Notes: a model not told the origin generated them from the letters alone. A DNA stretch of 64,000 bases from Aselliscus stoliczkanus (GCA_033961575.1 CM066737.1:86610271-86674270), one strand, 5' to 3'; positions 47,941-57,107 are shown, numbered from the stretch's first letter. Program-made: numbers and translations.

Positions 47941-48257
47941 ATGACTTGATATTTTTTGAAGGTGGCAGGCCAGTAATTATGTAGAATGTCCCTCATATCT
48001 TTTATTGCAATACTCTAGAGTAGCACATTATAAGATAACCAGCCATATAAAATCTTATTAGGACTTTTATTATCAATTGTATTAGTTTAATATCTGTGAA
48101 CTTTCCTTTAAGTCTTGGTTTATATAGGCAGCTCACTGAAGTGCAGCAAAATTTAATGATGTACCTACCATGTGGCAGGTGTTCTGCTGTAGTTGTCAAG
48201 GGTAACAATTTCAATGAAGTGTGTTACTGGCTTCACATGGCTATATACACAAGTATA

Positions 48258-48413
48258 CAGTAATACATTGGTTTGCGAGCAGAATTTGTTCTGGAAGCAA
48301 ACTACTTGTATTGCAAGACATCACTCATTTACCAAGTTAAAATGTATTAGCAATGTTTGCCTGTCTTGTGGAACACTCACAAACCAAGTTACTCACAATC
48401 CAAGGTTTTACTG
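48258..48413. mobile_element. 156-bp MITE, copy 1, TA target
   Basis: Ends CAGTAATACATTGGTTTG and, inverted, CAGTAAAACCTTGGATTG, flanked by TA (48256-48257, 48414-48415). An inner inverted repeat (ggtttgcgag / ctcacaaacc) lets it fold back. Same length and clearly the same sequence as 60443-60598. It has no coding frame of note. Confidence 0.92.
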
Positions 48414-48538
48414 TATTTCTTTTCTTTAAACTTTTGTACACTTTAACTGAGTCCTTAAGAAATAACCAGTATACCATGTTTACTCTTATTGGTGTAGGCA
48501 GTCTTCAATTCATTGACAGTTTTTTGTTTTTGTTTTTG

Positions 48539-49045
48539 TAAAGATTTTATTGGGGAATTGGAGGAAGGGAACAGTGTTGGGGAATTGGGGAAGGGGAGCA
48601 TCCAAGTTATTGTCCTTCAATCTTAGTTGTGGAGGGCACAGCAAGTTCAGCTCCAAGTCAAGTCACATCACTCAGCTCAAGGTGCTATGTTCAGTTATTT
48701 GCAAGTGGGCATAGCCGCCATTTGATGCAGGAGTCAAACTAGCAGCCTTGTTGTTAAGAGCGGACGCTCTATCCCCTGAGCCATCCAGGCGGCAGCTCAG
48801 CTCAAGGTGCCAAGTTCAGTCTTTTAGTTGTGGGTGGGTGTAGCCCACCATCTCGAACAGGCAACCTTGTAGTTAGGAGCATGTACTCTAACCAGCTGAG
48901 CCATCCTGCCACCTGTAGGCAGCTCAGTGGCAGTTCAGCTCAGGCACAGCTCACTGGCCCATGTGGGAATTGAACCAGCGACCCTGTTGCTCAGAGCTTG
49001 CACTCTTAAGCAAGTTCTTAACCAACTGAATGACTCGGCTGGCCC
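48539..49045 (-). mobile_element. Trimeric tRNA-derived SINE with AATAAA tail (type C, long)
   Basis: Minus-strand order: head 'gggccagccgagtcattcag' with B-box-like 'ggttcaattcccacatggg', then 'aggtggcaggatggctcagc' and a second unit ('ggttagagtacatgctccta', 'cctgttcgagatgg'), then 'gccgcctggatggctcaggg' and a third unit ('agagcgtccgctcttaacaa'). After these come 'ccctccacaactaagattga' and the tail 'ttccccaataaaatcttt'. This makes three tRNA-like units with one shared tail, about 507 bp. The linkers between units repeat 'caccttgagctgagc'. Confidence 0.92.
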
Positions 49046-49055
49046 TTATTTGTTT

Positions 49056-49162
49056 TTTTTTTTTTAAAGAGGGCACAGCTCACAGTGGCCCATGGGGGGA
49101 TGGAACAGTAAACCTTGGTGTTACGTACCACATTCTAACCAACTGAGCTAACAGGTCACCCC
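49056..49162 (-). mobile_element. Ves-type tRNA SINE, monomer
   Basis: Minus strand: 'ggggtgacctgttagctcag', 'ttggttagaatgtggtacgt', 'aacaccaaggtttactgttc' (B box degraded), 'catgggccactgtgagctgt', 'gccctcttt' and an A tail. Unlike 37530-37702 it ends in poly-A without the CCCCAATAAA tail. Confidence 0.88.
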
Positions 49163-49962
49163 AAATAGCAGTTGTTCTTTTGTTTCTTCTTTTTTATTAG
49201 TTTCAGGTGTACAACACAATGCAATAGTTATATTCTTTACCCACCAAAGTGAAAACCCCCCTCCCCCAGTTTGCCACCCCACTCCCCCCCATATCATACA
49301 TATCAATCACAACTCCCCTGACTCCCCTCTGCAGTATACTCCACATCCCGTGATCATCCACATATTCAGTTGCAGTTGGCATACAATACTATACAACGTC
49401 AGCTTCAGGTGTACAGTGCAGTGATCAAGCCTCTACTCCATCCATGAAGTAGTCTCCCTAACAAGACATGAGACTATCTGACACGCCACAAAATTTTTAC
49501 AACATTATTATATTCCCCGAACTGTGTTTCATATCCCTGTGGCAATATTGTAGTTGTCTATTTATGCTGTCTAATCCCTTCCCCCCCTTCCCCACTCCCC
49601 TCCCAACTAGCAACCCTCAGTTTTTCCTCTACATCTACGAGTCTGTTTACTTTGATCGTTTGCTCAGCTCTTCAGACTCCACACACAAGTGAGATCACAT
49701 GATACCTGTCCTTCTCTGACTGACTTATTTCTCGCAACATAATAGTCTCTTCACAAAATTATCGATTACATTCCCAGAACTGCCCCCATATCCCTGCGGC
49801 AACATTGTAGTCCCACATACACTGTCCAAAACCTTCCCACTCTCCCTCTTCCCCACTCCCTCCCAGCCAGCAACCATCAGTTTTTCCTTTATATCTACTT
49901 GATATGACTTCAATCTTCTTAAATTGTCTCTCTGGGTTAGCTTGTTTATCCCTTTCTTTTGT

Positions 49963-50832
49963 TTAAAAAAGCCCTTTTAACATTTCTTGCAATGCTGGCT
50001 TGGTGGTAATGAATTCCTTAAGCTTATTCTTTTCTGAGAAGCTCTTTATTTCTCCTTCAATTTTAAGTGATAGCCGTGCTGGGTAGAGCAATCTTGGTTG
50101 TAGGCTGTTATTTTGTGTCACTTTGAATATCTCCTGCCACTCCCTTCTGGCCTGCAGAGTTTCTGTAGACAAGTCAGCTGTTAGTCTAACAGGAGTTCCT
50201 TTGTATGTAACCTGCTGTCTTTCTCGTGCAGCCTCTAGGATTCTGTCTCTTTCTTTAACCTTTGCCATTTTAACTATGTTGTGTCTTGGTGTGGACCTGT
50301 TTGGGTTCAGCTTGTTTGGAACCCTCTGCACTTCCTGGGCATGTATGTTGATTTCCTTCACCAGGGTAGGGAAGTTTTCAGTCATTTTTTCAAATACATT
50401 TTCAATCCCTTGCTTCTTCTCTTCTCCTTCTGGTATCCCTATGGTTCAAAGGTGGTTGCGCTTCACCTTGTCCCATAGGGCTCTTAAACTATTTTCATTG
50501 TTTTTTATTCTTTGGTCTTTTTGCTGTGCCAACTGGGTGAGTTCTGCTATTTTATCTTCCAAATCGCTGATCCACTCCTCTGCTTCATCTACTCTATTGG
50601 TGATGCCTTCGAGTGTGTTCTTCATTTCAGTTATTGTATTATTTAGTTCTAACAGGTTGTTTTTTATGGTTTCCCTATCCTTCTTTATGTTCTCGCTAAG
50701 TTCCTTAAACATTCTTATCATCAGTGTTCCACACTCTGTCTCTGAAAGGTTGGATCCCTCTGTTTCATTTGGTTCCATTTCTGGAGGTTTCTTCTGATCT
50801 TTTACTTGTGCCATGTTTCTTTGTTTCCCCAT
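49963..50832 (-). pseudogene. HAL1/L1 ORF1 protein, one premature stop
   Basis: L1 ORF1p is an RNA-binding chaperone of the L1 particle. The frame from an MGKQRN start (50832) to a stop at 49963 is 289 codons and is broken only by a TGA at 50446-50448. The surrounding 'HL*TIGIPEGEE' shows the lost residue was Arg (CGA to TGA). In order it shows a charged N terminus, a coiled coil ('IKKDRETIKNNLLELNNTIT', 'RVDEAEEWISDLEDKIAELT'), the RRM start ('IGIPEGEE'), and the C-terminal domain ('NRSTPRHNIVKMAKVKERDR', 'ILEAARERQQVTYKGTPVRL'). An upstream in-frame ATG at 50910 exists, but MGKQRN fits the usual ORF1 start. L1 ORF1 of other mammals is usually about 300-370 residues. Confidence 0.9.
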
Positions 50833-50873
50833 TCTGGCTGTCGCTCTGGGGTTGCTTTGATGTATTAGATAGA

Positions 50874-51419
50874 TCACCAGGAGAGCCCTGGCTGGATGAT
50901 GCAGGCACACGGCTCACAGCCCAACACTCCCAGGAAAACTCCCAGTCTCAGCCTGTCCCAATCAGCCGCTCGCAGATCAGGCCGAGCAGACCGACAACCA
51001 ATCACCAGCCTGGGAACTCTGTAAGCGGAGTGCGGAGAGCGGGGACCCGAGGCAGCTTGCGCACTCCCGCGTCTCAGTGAGCAGCCTGTTGGAGTCAGAT
51101 CACTCCCACCAGGCATTTCCCTGGCAACGCAGCACAAGCCGTGCAGAGGGTGGGGATCCAAGGCGGCTCGCGCACTCCCGGGTCTCAGTGAGCTGCCTGT
51201 TGGAGCCGGAGGGCACCCGCCCTTCGTTTCCCTGGCAACGCAGTATAAGCTGGGCAGAGGGTAGGGATCCAAGGCAGCAGGCGCGCACGCACGCACACAC
51301 GCACTTCTGCGCCAATTCCACCAGACCAATGAGGTCTCAGACCTGATCCTTCGTGGGAGGGCCCAGGCCCGACAAAATGGCATCCTCCCTACACCACTCG
51401 CGTGCAGGCTCCGCACCAC
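50874..51419 (-). other. Upstream open frame in the HAL1 5' region (181 codons)
   Basis: An uninterrupted frame that ends 41 bp before the ORF1 start. Because the tandem monomers under it are 111 bp (37 codons), the frame passes through them and would give a protein with 37-residue repeats (e.g. 'LDPYPLPSLYCVARE' and 'LDPHPLHGLCCVARE'), rich in Arg, Ala, Pro, Ser and Cys. No known domain. High G+C alone lengthens open frames, so this may be fortuitous. Confidence 0.35.
51041..51290 (-). repeat. Tandem 111-bp CpG-rich monomers in the HAL1 5' region
   Basis: Unit 1 51041-51151 and unit 2 51152-51262 have the same length and align along their whole length ('gcactcccgcgtctcagtga' vs 'gcactcccgggtctcagtga'; 'tttccctggcaacgcag' in both). 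A third partial unit starts at 51263. The position, 5' of ORF1 in a CpG-rich stretch, matches promoter monomers known from rodent L1s. Promoter function here is inference. Confidence 0.9.
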
Positions 51420-52071
51420 GGGAACAACAGGTCAAAAACCTCCAGCCTTTGCACCATAGGTGCTCAGTTCAGTCCGTCCCCGCAGGCTCCCAGCTCACAC
51501 AGCCACTCCCTCCACCAGGGACCAGGTAAGTGCTCACCGGCGAGCAAGCCCGGGCACCGGCCCCACTGATTCTCCAGCGGCTCTTAGCCTCACCGAGCTG
51601 AGCAAAGAGAGTCCTTACTAATTTACTGCCGGTTCTCTTAGAACTCCTCTTCCCGGCAAAGGAACTCTGGGCTGGTGAGCTTGGAGTGCGGCCGGAGGGT
51701 CTCTCTCCCAAACAGACAAGCTTCCCACGGCTGGGGCTTCCCTCACAGGGCTCACCCTCTCTCGTCTCCGCCCGTCCTACCAGACCCAATGCGGCTTCCT
51801 CTTTAAGTTCTTCGTTTAGTGGTTCTGTTCCTCCAGTGTTCCGGGGACCTCCAGGGTTAAATGCTGTATAATTTGCTTATAATTTTGGTGTGATCCTGGG
51901 AGGCAGTTAGCACAGTGTCTGTCTATTGCGCCATTTTACCGGAAGTCTCCAGTTGTTCTTTTTTTTTTTTTTAAACAAAGTTCAGTTATTCTGATTTCCT
52001 TTGGTTGAAAAGGTCATAGAGCCCCAAGAAAACCTATATCAAATTTATTTTTCTATTAAAAAATTCATCCT

Positions 52072-52169
52072 GGGTCGGCTGAGTGGCGCGGTAGTTAAGT
52101 GCTGGCTTCGGAAGCCAGCGGCCCAGGTTCGATAGGAGGGCTAGTGACACTGCCCTCAAAAAAAAAAAG
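52072..52169 (+). mobile_element. tRNA-derived SINE, type A
   Basis: GGGTCGGCTGAGTGGCGCGG head and B-box-like GGTTCGAT, with a small deletion after it ('aggagggctagtgac'). Target duplication aaattcatcct at 52061-52071 and 52170-52180. Confidence 0.95.
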
Positions 52170-52184
52170 AAATTCATCCTGATT

Positions 52185-52565
52185 TCTAAATTGGGGTGCC
52201 AGGAATCCTTGTTTCATATTTAAAGGTGACATTGGTGGTGGTTGTTTGAGCCTCTGGTTTCTTCACCTAGATCTAGGTACCTGGACACAAGCTATGCTTA
52301 CTCTGTTCCATATGTGAGGCACAGCTGAACAGTTCCCTGAATGTGAGCACACCTCCAGCTCCCTTCTCCTGGAGCTCCTCTGATTTAGGAAAGGTGGACA
52401 GTTGGCCCTGCTGGCAGATTGGGATTGCAAACTTACCTAGGGCCTGCTCATGAGTCTACACATGTATATTTCTAATTGTGGTAGATAATATAGATAATAT
52501 TCTCTTCCCCTCCCACATTTTGGGGAGGAGATGAGCAATTCTGCTTTTGTTTCTTTTATTTTGTT
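52185..52565. other. No feature recognised
   Basis: Mixed-composition sequence without a recognisable repeat or exon. Confidence 0.45.
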
Positions 52566-52580
52566 TGTGAGATTTTTTTT

Positions 52581-53010
52581 TTTTTTTAGGATTTTGTTGG
52601 GAATTGGGGGAGGGGAACAGCATTGGGGAACCGGGGAAGGGGAACAGACAAGTTACTCTCCTTTTGTTCTTTAGTCTAGTTGTGGAGGATGTCACTTCAC
52701 CAGACCATGTTGGCATTATCAGTGTGCTCTTCCTGGGTGATGCAGTCACTCACCGACCATTGGACAGGCACAAATGGTGGCTCACGGCAGCTCATGAAAG
52801 TGCACACCAGGTGCTGGCCAGCCCCACTGCAGGGTACACCTTTGCCAGTGACTCACCATAGCCCAGCTCCAGGTTGAGCTGTTGTTCACCATCTTAGCTG
52901 TAGAGGGCACAGCGTCACTGGCCCTCATATGTGGGATCCAAACTGGGGCCCTGCTGTTCAGAGCTGGTATCTCAAGCCAACTCTTAACCTATATGCCACT
53001 TGGCTGGCCC
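52581..53010 (-). mobile_element. Large tRNA-derived SINE, type D
   Basis: Same layout as the other type D copies; minus-strand head 'gggccagccaagtggcatat', 'cccacatatgagggccagtg', 'acgctgtgccctctacagct', and a decayed tail ('ttcccaacaaaatcc'). Target duplication gagatttttttt at 52569-52580 and 53011-53022. Confidence 0.92.
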
Positions 53011-53678
53011 GAGATTTTTTTTGTGTGTTAGGTAATTTTTTTTTTTACCTTAACCTAATATCAATCTTTGATGCTTAAAAACAGCAGAAATTCTCATAGT
53101 AAATATTGGGTTGTCGGAAAAGTCATGATGCATATTTGCAACAGATGGCACTAGTTCACTGTTGGAAGTACTGGAGTCATTCACATCTATGTTATTGCTA
53201 TTTCCTTTGACAGCTGACAGTTCTAGCTTCATTCTAAAAAAAATGAATGATTTGGTTGAGTTTTGGAGTTTTTTCAACAAGTTGAAGATGGAAGACCAAA
53301 CTGTGCATTTTTGCCATTTTACTCTTTTACTGTCCAGTCTGTGAAAAGTTGCATCAAGTTTACAGTGACAATGCTCTACAAGAACGTCAGTGCCAATGAT
53401 GGTTCACGAAATTCTGTGCTGGTGATTTTGATCTCAGTAATGATCCTCAGTCAGAGAGGCCCACCGAGGTTGATGACAACAAAATAAAGGCAAACCCACA
53501 TTACACGACATGAGAGATTGCAGAAACATTGAACATCCATCATTCAAGACCAGCTGAAGAAGCTGGGATACGTAAGCAAGCTCAATATTTGGGTTCCGCG
53601 TGAACTCAAAGAAGTTCATTTGACGGCGCATATAAACATCTGCAATATGCTCATTAAACATGAGGAAAACGATCTTTT

Positions 53679-54110
53679 TTGAAGCAACTGATAACTGGTG
53701 ATGAGAAGTGGATTGTTTACAACAATGTGGTGTACAAACGGTCTTGTTCCCAACATGACAATTCACCTCAAACGACATTGAAGGCAGACATTCATCATAG
53801 GAAGCTTATGCTCTCAATGTGGTGGGATTTTAAAGGTGTCATGTTTTTCAAGCTCCTACTAAGGAACCAAATAATCAATTCGAATGTATACTGTCAGCAA
53901 TTGGACAGTTTGAACGAATCCATCATCCAGAAACTTCCAGAGCTTGTTAATTATAAAGGAGTTGTGTTCCATCTTGACAACGTGAGACCACACACAAGTT
54001 TGATCACCCACCCAAAATTATTGGAGCGTGGATGGGATGTGTAGCCACACCCACCATACTCATCTGACCTTGTACCATCAGACTTCCACTTGTTTCACTC
54101 TCTTCAAAAC
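53679..54110 (+). pseudogene. Mariner transposase, catalytic region, broken
   Basis: Mariner transposase cuts and rejoins DNA at TA targets with a DD34D triad. A 121-codon open stretch (53679-54044) has 'LITGDEKWIVYNNV' (first Asp) and 'VVFHLDNVRPHTS' (second Asp). A TAG follows at 54045-54047. The same frame goes on with 'PHPPYSSDLVPSDFHLFHSL', giving the third Asp exactly 34 residues after the second. The C terminus resumes after the SINEs (54361-54519: 'ANKDMSFYEQGIMKLTERLQ'). All three catalytic residues survive but the chain does not. Upstream, 'DPQSERPTEVDDNKIKA'-like sequence (about 53445-53490) is the linker after the DNA-binding part. Confidence 0.9.
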
Positions 54111-54118
54111 CTAGGGCC

Positions 54119-54236
54119 ATGGGCCGGCCGAGTGGTACAGTGGTTAAGCGCTGGCTTGGGAAGCTAGTGGCCCCGGTTCGGTCCCACATATGAGGGCCAG
54201 TTACACTGTCCTCAAAAACAAAACAAAACAAAACAA
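54119..54236 (+). mobile_element. tRNA-derived SINE, type A, nested in another type A SINE
   Basis: GGGCCGGCCGAGTGGTACAG head, tail of repeated AAAAC units. The 13-bp target duplication aaaacctagggcc (54106-54118, 54237-54249) includes the first five bases of the next SINE. So this copy landed in the head of the older copy at 54245. Confidence 0.93.
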
Positions 54237-54244
54237 AAAACCTA

Positions 54245-54357
54245 GGGCCGGCTGAGTGGTGCGTTGGTTAAGTGCTGGCTTGGGAGGCCAGCGGCCCTGG
54301 TTCTGGTCCCGCATGTGAGGGCCAGTGACACTGCCCTCAAAAAAAAACAACAAAAAA
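54245..54357 (+). mobile_element. tRNA-derived SINE, type A, older of two
   Basis: GGGCCGGCTGAGTGGTGCGT head, 'cgcatgtgagggccagtgac' body and an A-rich tail. It inserted into the mariner transposase region and was then itself hit by the SINE before it. Confidence 0.94.
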
Positions 54358-54708
54358 CCCTTGCGTGGTATAATGTTCAATTCAGATGAGGCTGTAAATC
54401 ACCCCTTGTTCAGTTTTTTTGCAAATAAAGACATGTCCTTCTATGAACAAGGAATTATGAAGCTCACTGAAAGATTACAGAAGGTTATCGAACAAAATGG
54501 GCAATATATGATTGATTGATCTTTGTTCTTTATATAAATAAATGACCTTTGAAAAACAGACAAAATACGTCATGACTTTTCTGACAACCCAATAAATTGG
54601 CTGGATATTCTGAAATGGAAGAAGAAGACAAAGAGTGTTTAATCACTATCCATATTTCTTCAAGAGATAATGTCGGTCTTTAAGCTATCCAAAGATAGGA
54701 GGTGTTTT

Positions 54709-55231
54709 TTTTTAAAGATTTTATTGGGGAATTTGGGAAGTGGAATAGCCTATTTGTTATCCTTTAATCTTAGTTGTGGAGGGCTCAGCTAGCTCAGCTC
54801 CAAGTCCAGTCATCATCCAGCAGTCTGTGGCAGCTCACAGCCACTCAGCTCAAGGTGCTGTGTTCAACCTTAGTTGATGGTGGGTCGCCCACCATCCCAT
54901 GTGGGAGTCAAACCAGAAACCTTTTTGCCAAGAGCGCAGGCTCTAAACACTGAACCACCGGCTGTCCGCTGGCAGCTCGGGGCAGCTCAGATCAAGGTGT
55001 CATGTTCAATCTTAGTTGTCTGTGGGTGTAGCCCACTATTCCATGTGGGAGCCCAACCAGCAACCTTGTTAGCAGCATGTGTTCTCACCAGCTGAGCCAT
55101 CCTGCTGCCCATTCGCAGCTCAGCAGAAGCTCAGCTTGAGTGCAGCTCACTGGCCCATGTGGGAATAGAACTGGGGACTCTGTTGCTCAGAGCTCACGCT
55201 CTTAACCAACTGAGTCACTCGGCCGGTCCCC
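54709..55231 (-). mobile_element. Trimeric tRNA-derived SINE, second copy (type C, long)
   Basis: Minus strand: head 'gaccggccgagtgactcagt', first unit with 'gttctattcccacatggg', then 'gcagcaggatggctcagctg' and a second unit ('gttgggctcccacatgga'), then a third unit ('agagcctgcgctcttggcaa', 'ggtttgactcccacatggg'), then 'ccctccacaactaagattaa' and the tail 'ttccccaataaaatcttt'. Target duplication agg(a/c)ggtgtttt at 54697-54708 and 55232-55243. Same three-unit plan as 48539-49045. Confidence 0.92.
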
Positions 55232-55244
55232 AGGCGGTGTTTTA

Positions 55245-57105
55245 TTTTATATACTTGGCTTAGACATTGATATACATTGTTTCCTAACTCCATTATAAGT
55301 GATTAAATATATGATAAAGAGAAGAACAATCTTAGAAAGAAGATATAATTTGATGTTAAGAAAATCCACATTAGTTAGCCTTGAAAGCTGAGTTACATAA
55401 ATTCCAAAGGACATAATTCTTTGTAAAACAAGTGTATGTAATACTTGATTTAAATGCATATTTAAAAATAGATCCTCCCATTGACCTCTGATTGGATATT
55501 CGATTAAGCTGACTATAAAATCTCCAGCATTTTGAAATTCAATGCCAATATCAATTGTTTAAAATCATAGATCATTTAAAATATATGATATAATAATATA
55601 AAACAGTAACTATGGAGATCGTTTATATATTCAAGTGTATAGGTAAGCTATACATATATATATATATTTAAAGTTAATAGATAAATAGATAGATATTTTA
55701 TAAAATATGAATGTGCAGCTTTGTACCAAAAGGAAGACTGTATTGTATAGCGAGGAGAAAAACAGTACCAGAGTACTGATGGGAACATTAACCTGGGTTT
55801 CCTGTTTACTTATGAGATTTTCTCCCATTGGTAACTCACACAATTTAATATAACTGAGCAGCAAAACTATAAGAATTCAGAATATATTTAGCCAGTGCTC
55901 CTCATTCATTAAAATAAATTGCTGCTGATCTCTTGCAGCAATAATCTTCAAAACTGTGATATAAGACCCCAAATGTTAAATCATCCTTTAATTGCTACAG
56001 CAATTTTAAGGTCATAATTAAAAAGAAATCTAAATGTGATTAATGTGATAAATGTGATAAAGTACATAAACATTACTTTCTACTCTGAAAAAGAAAGAAA
56101 AAAGAGCACCAGCATCAGCTCTCATTTGTATTGAAAACCCAATATTTCTTACTTGGTTATTGTTAAAATATGGACACATTTGTTGAGAATTTTTAAGGGA
56201 ATTCTGGAGGAATTTGAAAATCTCTACCATTATTTAGCTCTAGGAATTTCTCCTTTATCTGAATGTGAACTACATGTTTCTAGGCGAGTTTCATTTTTTC
56301 ATTTGTCCTGCTCTATACACAATGGGTTCTTCCAATATCAGGATCCATATACACTTTTAATTCTGGGAAATTTTCATTCATGATTTCAAATGTGTTTGAC
56401 CCAACAGTCTTCCACCCTCTCATTTGGAAATCTTAGCAGAAATGTTGGGACTTCTGAATCTATGTACGAATGCCTGCAACCTTTTCTCTCATGGTTTTTC
56501 TTTTTTTTATATCTGTTTCAGATAACTGCTATAGACTGACCTTGTAGCCTACTCATTTATTTTTTAGCTGTGGTCATTCTTCATCCCATGTTCATTTAGG
56601 TAAAAGCCTGTGCTCAGATTTTTTTCTTTACTTCAACACGATTTCTTTTCAAAATGACAAATTGGTTTTTCTTCATAAGTGTCTATTGTTTCATGACTCA
56701 ATACCTTTGTTTATTGAGGACATGAAATGCATTTATTTTTAGGCCTGTACAGATTACTTTAATATTCCTAGTGCTGCAGTGTAAGTGATATCTCCTGTTA
56801 GGGTGTTTCTCCCTATGGCATTGGTCTTACTTATATACTTGGTGTTTCAGGCTTTAGCACTCATTTTCCAGTGAGAAGATTTTCTCAGGACCCCTTGTAT
56901 GCATCCTTGGTTGTGACTGCTTCCAAGCCATGTTGTTAGCATCAGCTCCAGTGTTAGGGCATCATATTGGTTCTGTTTCTCATGGGGACATCAATTCCTG
57001 CTAGTATAACTGCTTTCGTTTTTTTGTTGCTACTGTTGTTTTATTGTTTTTATTGTGAGAGTTTATATAAATGCCCTTCTCTTTCTTTTTTCTTTCTTTT
57101 CTTTT
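55245..57105. other. AT-rich stretch; possible old ORF1 relic at 56230-56500
   Basis: 56230-56500 ('gggaaattttcattcatgat', 'tttcaaatgtgtttgaccca') loosely resembles antisense L1/HAL1 ORF1. A mixed TATA microsatellite lies at 55648-55700. Nothing else is recognised. Confidence 0.35.
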
Positions 57106-57107
57106 TT

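Larger units (their letters stand above)
47200..48010 (-). mobile_element. L1M 3' UTR (antisense), split by a MITE and a SINE
   Basis: 'cagacttatagaaatgctgc', 'aagaattcctgtataccctt', later 'gaaaattagcattgattact', 'tattatctaatctacagact', 'atttaggtgttatgtctctt' and 'aggccagtaattatgtagaa' follow the antisense L1MC/ME-type 3' UTR. Interrupted by a MITE (47280-47486) and a type A SINE (47838-47940). Confidence 0.75.
49182..51950 (-). mobile_element. Complete half-L1 (HAL1-like) retrotransposon without ORF2
   Basis: The element runs from a CpG-rich 5' region (51950 down to 50833) through ORF1 (50832-49963) straight into a 3' UTR (49962-49200) and oligo-A. No ORF2 sequence lies between. It is flanked by a 12-bp target duplication AGTTGTTCTTTT (49170-49181, 51951-51962), which shows that this ORF2-less form itself was retrotransposed. 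The 5' end starts GGAGACTTCCGGTAAAATGG (minus strand), very like the L1 start at 28646. The 3' UTR holds two diverged copies of a ~150-bp block (49489-49640 and 49753-49900). It would depend on L1 ORF2 protein in trans. Better preserved than any other L1-class copy here. Confidence 0.9.
53106..54592 (+). mobile_element. Full-length mariner transposon, two SINEs nested inside
   Basis: Terminal repeats TTGGGTTGTCGGAAAAGTCA (53106) and, inverted, TTGGGTTGTCAGAAAAGTCA (54592), flanked by TA (53104-53105 and 54593-54594). Without the SINEs it is about 1.25 kb, the usual mariner size. The transposase reads in the plus direction but is broken by stops and frameshifts, mainly in the N-terminal half. 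Sequence matching its ends forms the 80-bp MITE at 15764-15843. Confidence 0.95.

Noticed and set aside
50123..50797. Longest open frame in the window (224 codons, plus strand)
   Set aside because: It is the antisense shadow of the HAL1 ORF1 on the minus strand. The ORF1 frame shows known L1 motifs and this one shows none.
51041..51700. CpG island of a host gene promoter
   Set aside because: The CpG-rich stretch lies wholly within the HAL1 5' region between its target duplications, and no host first exon is seen.
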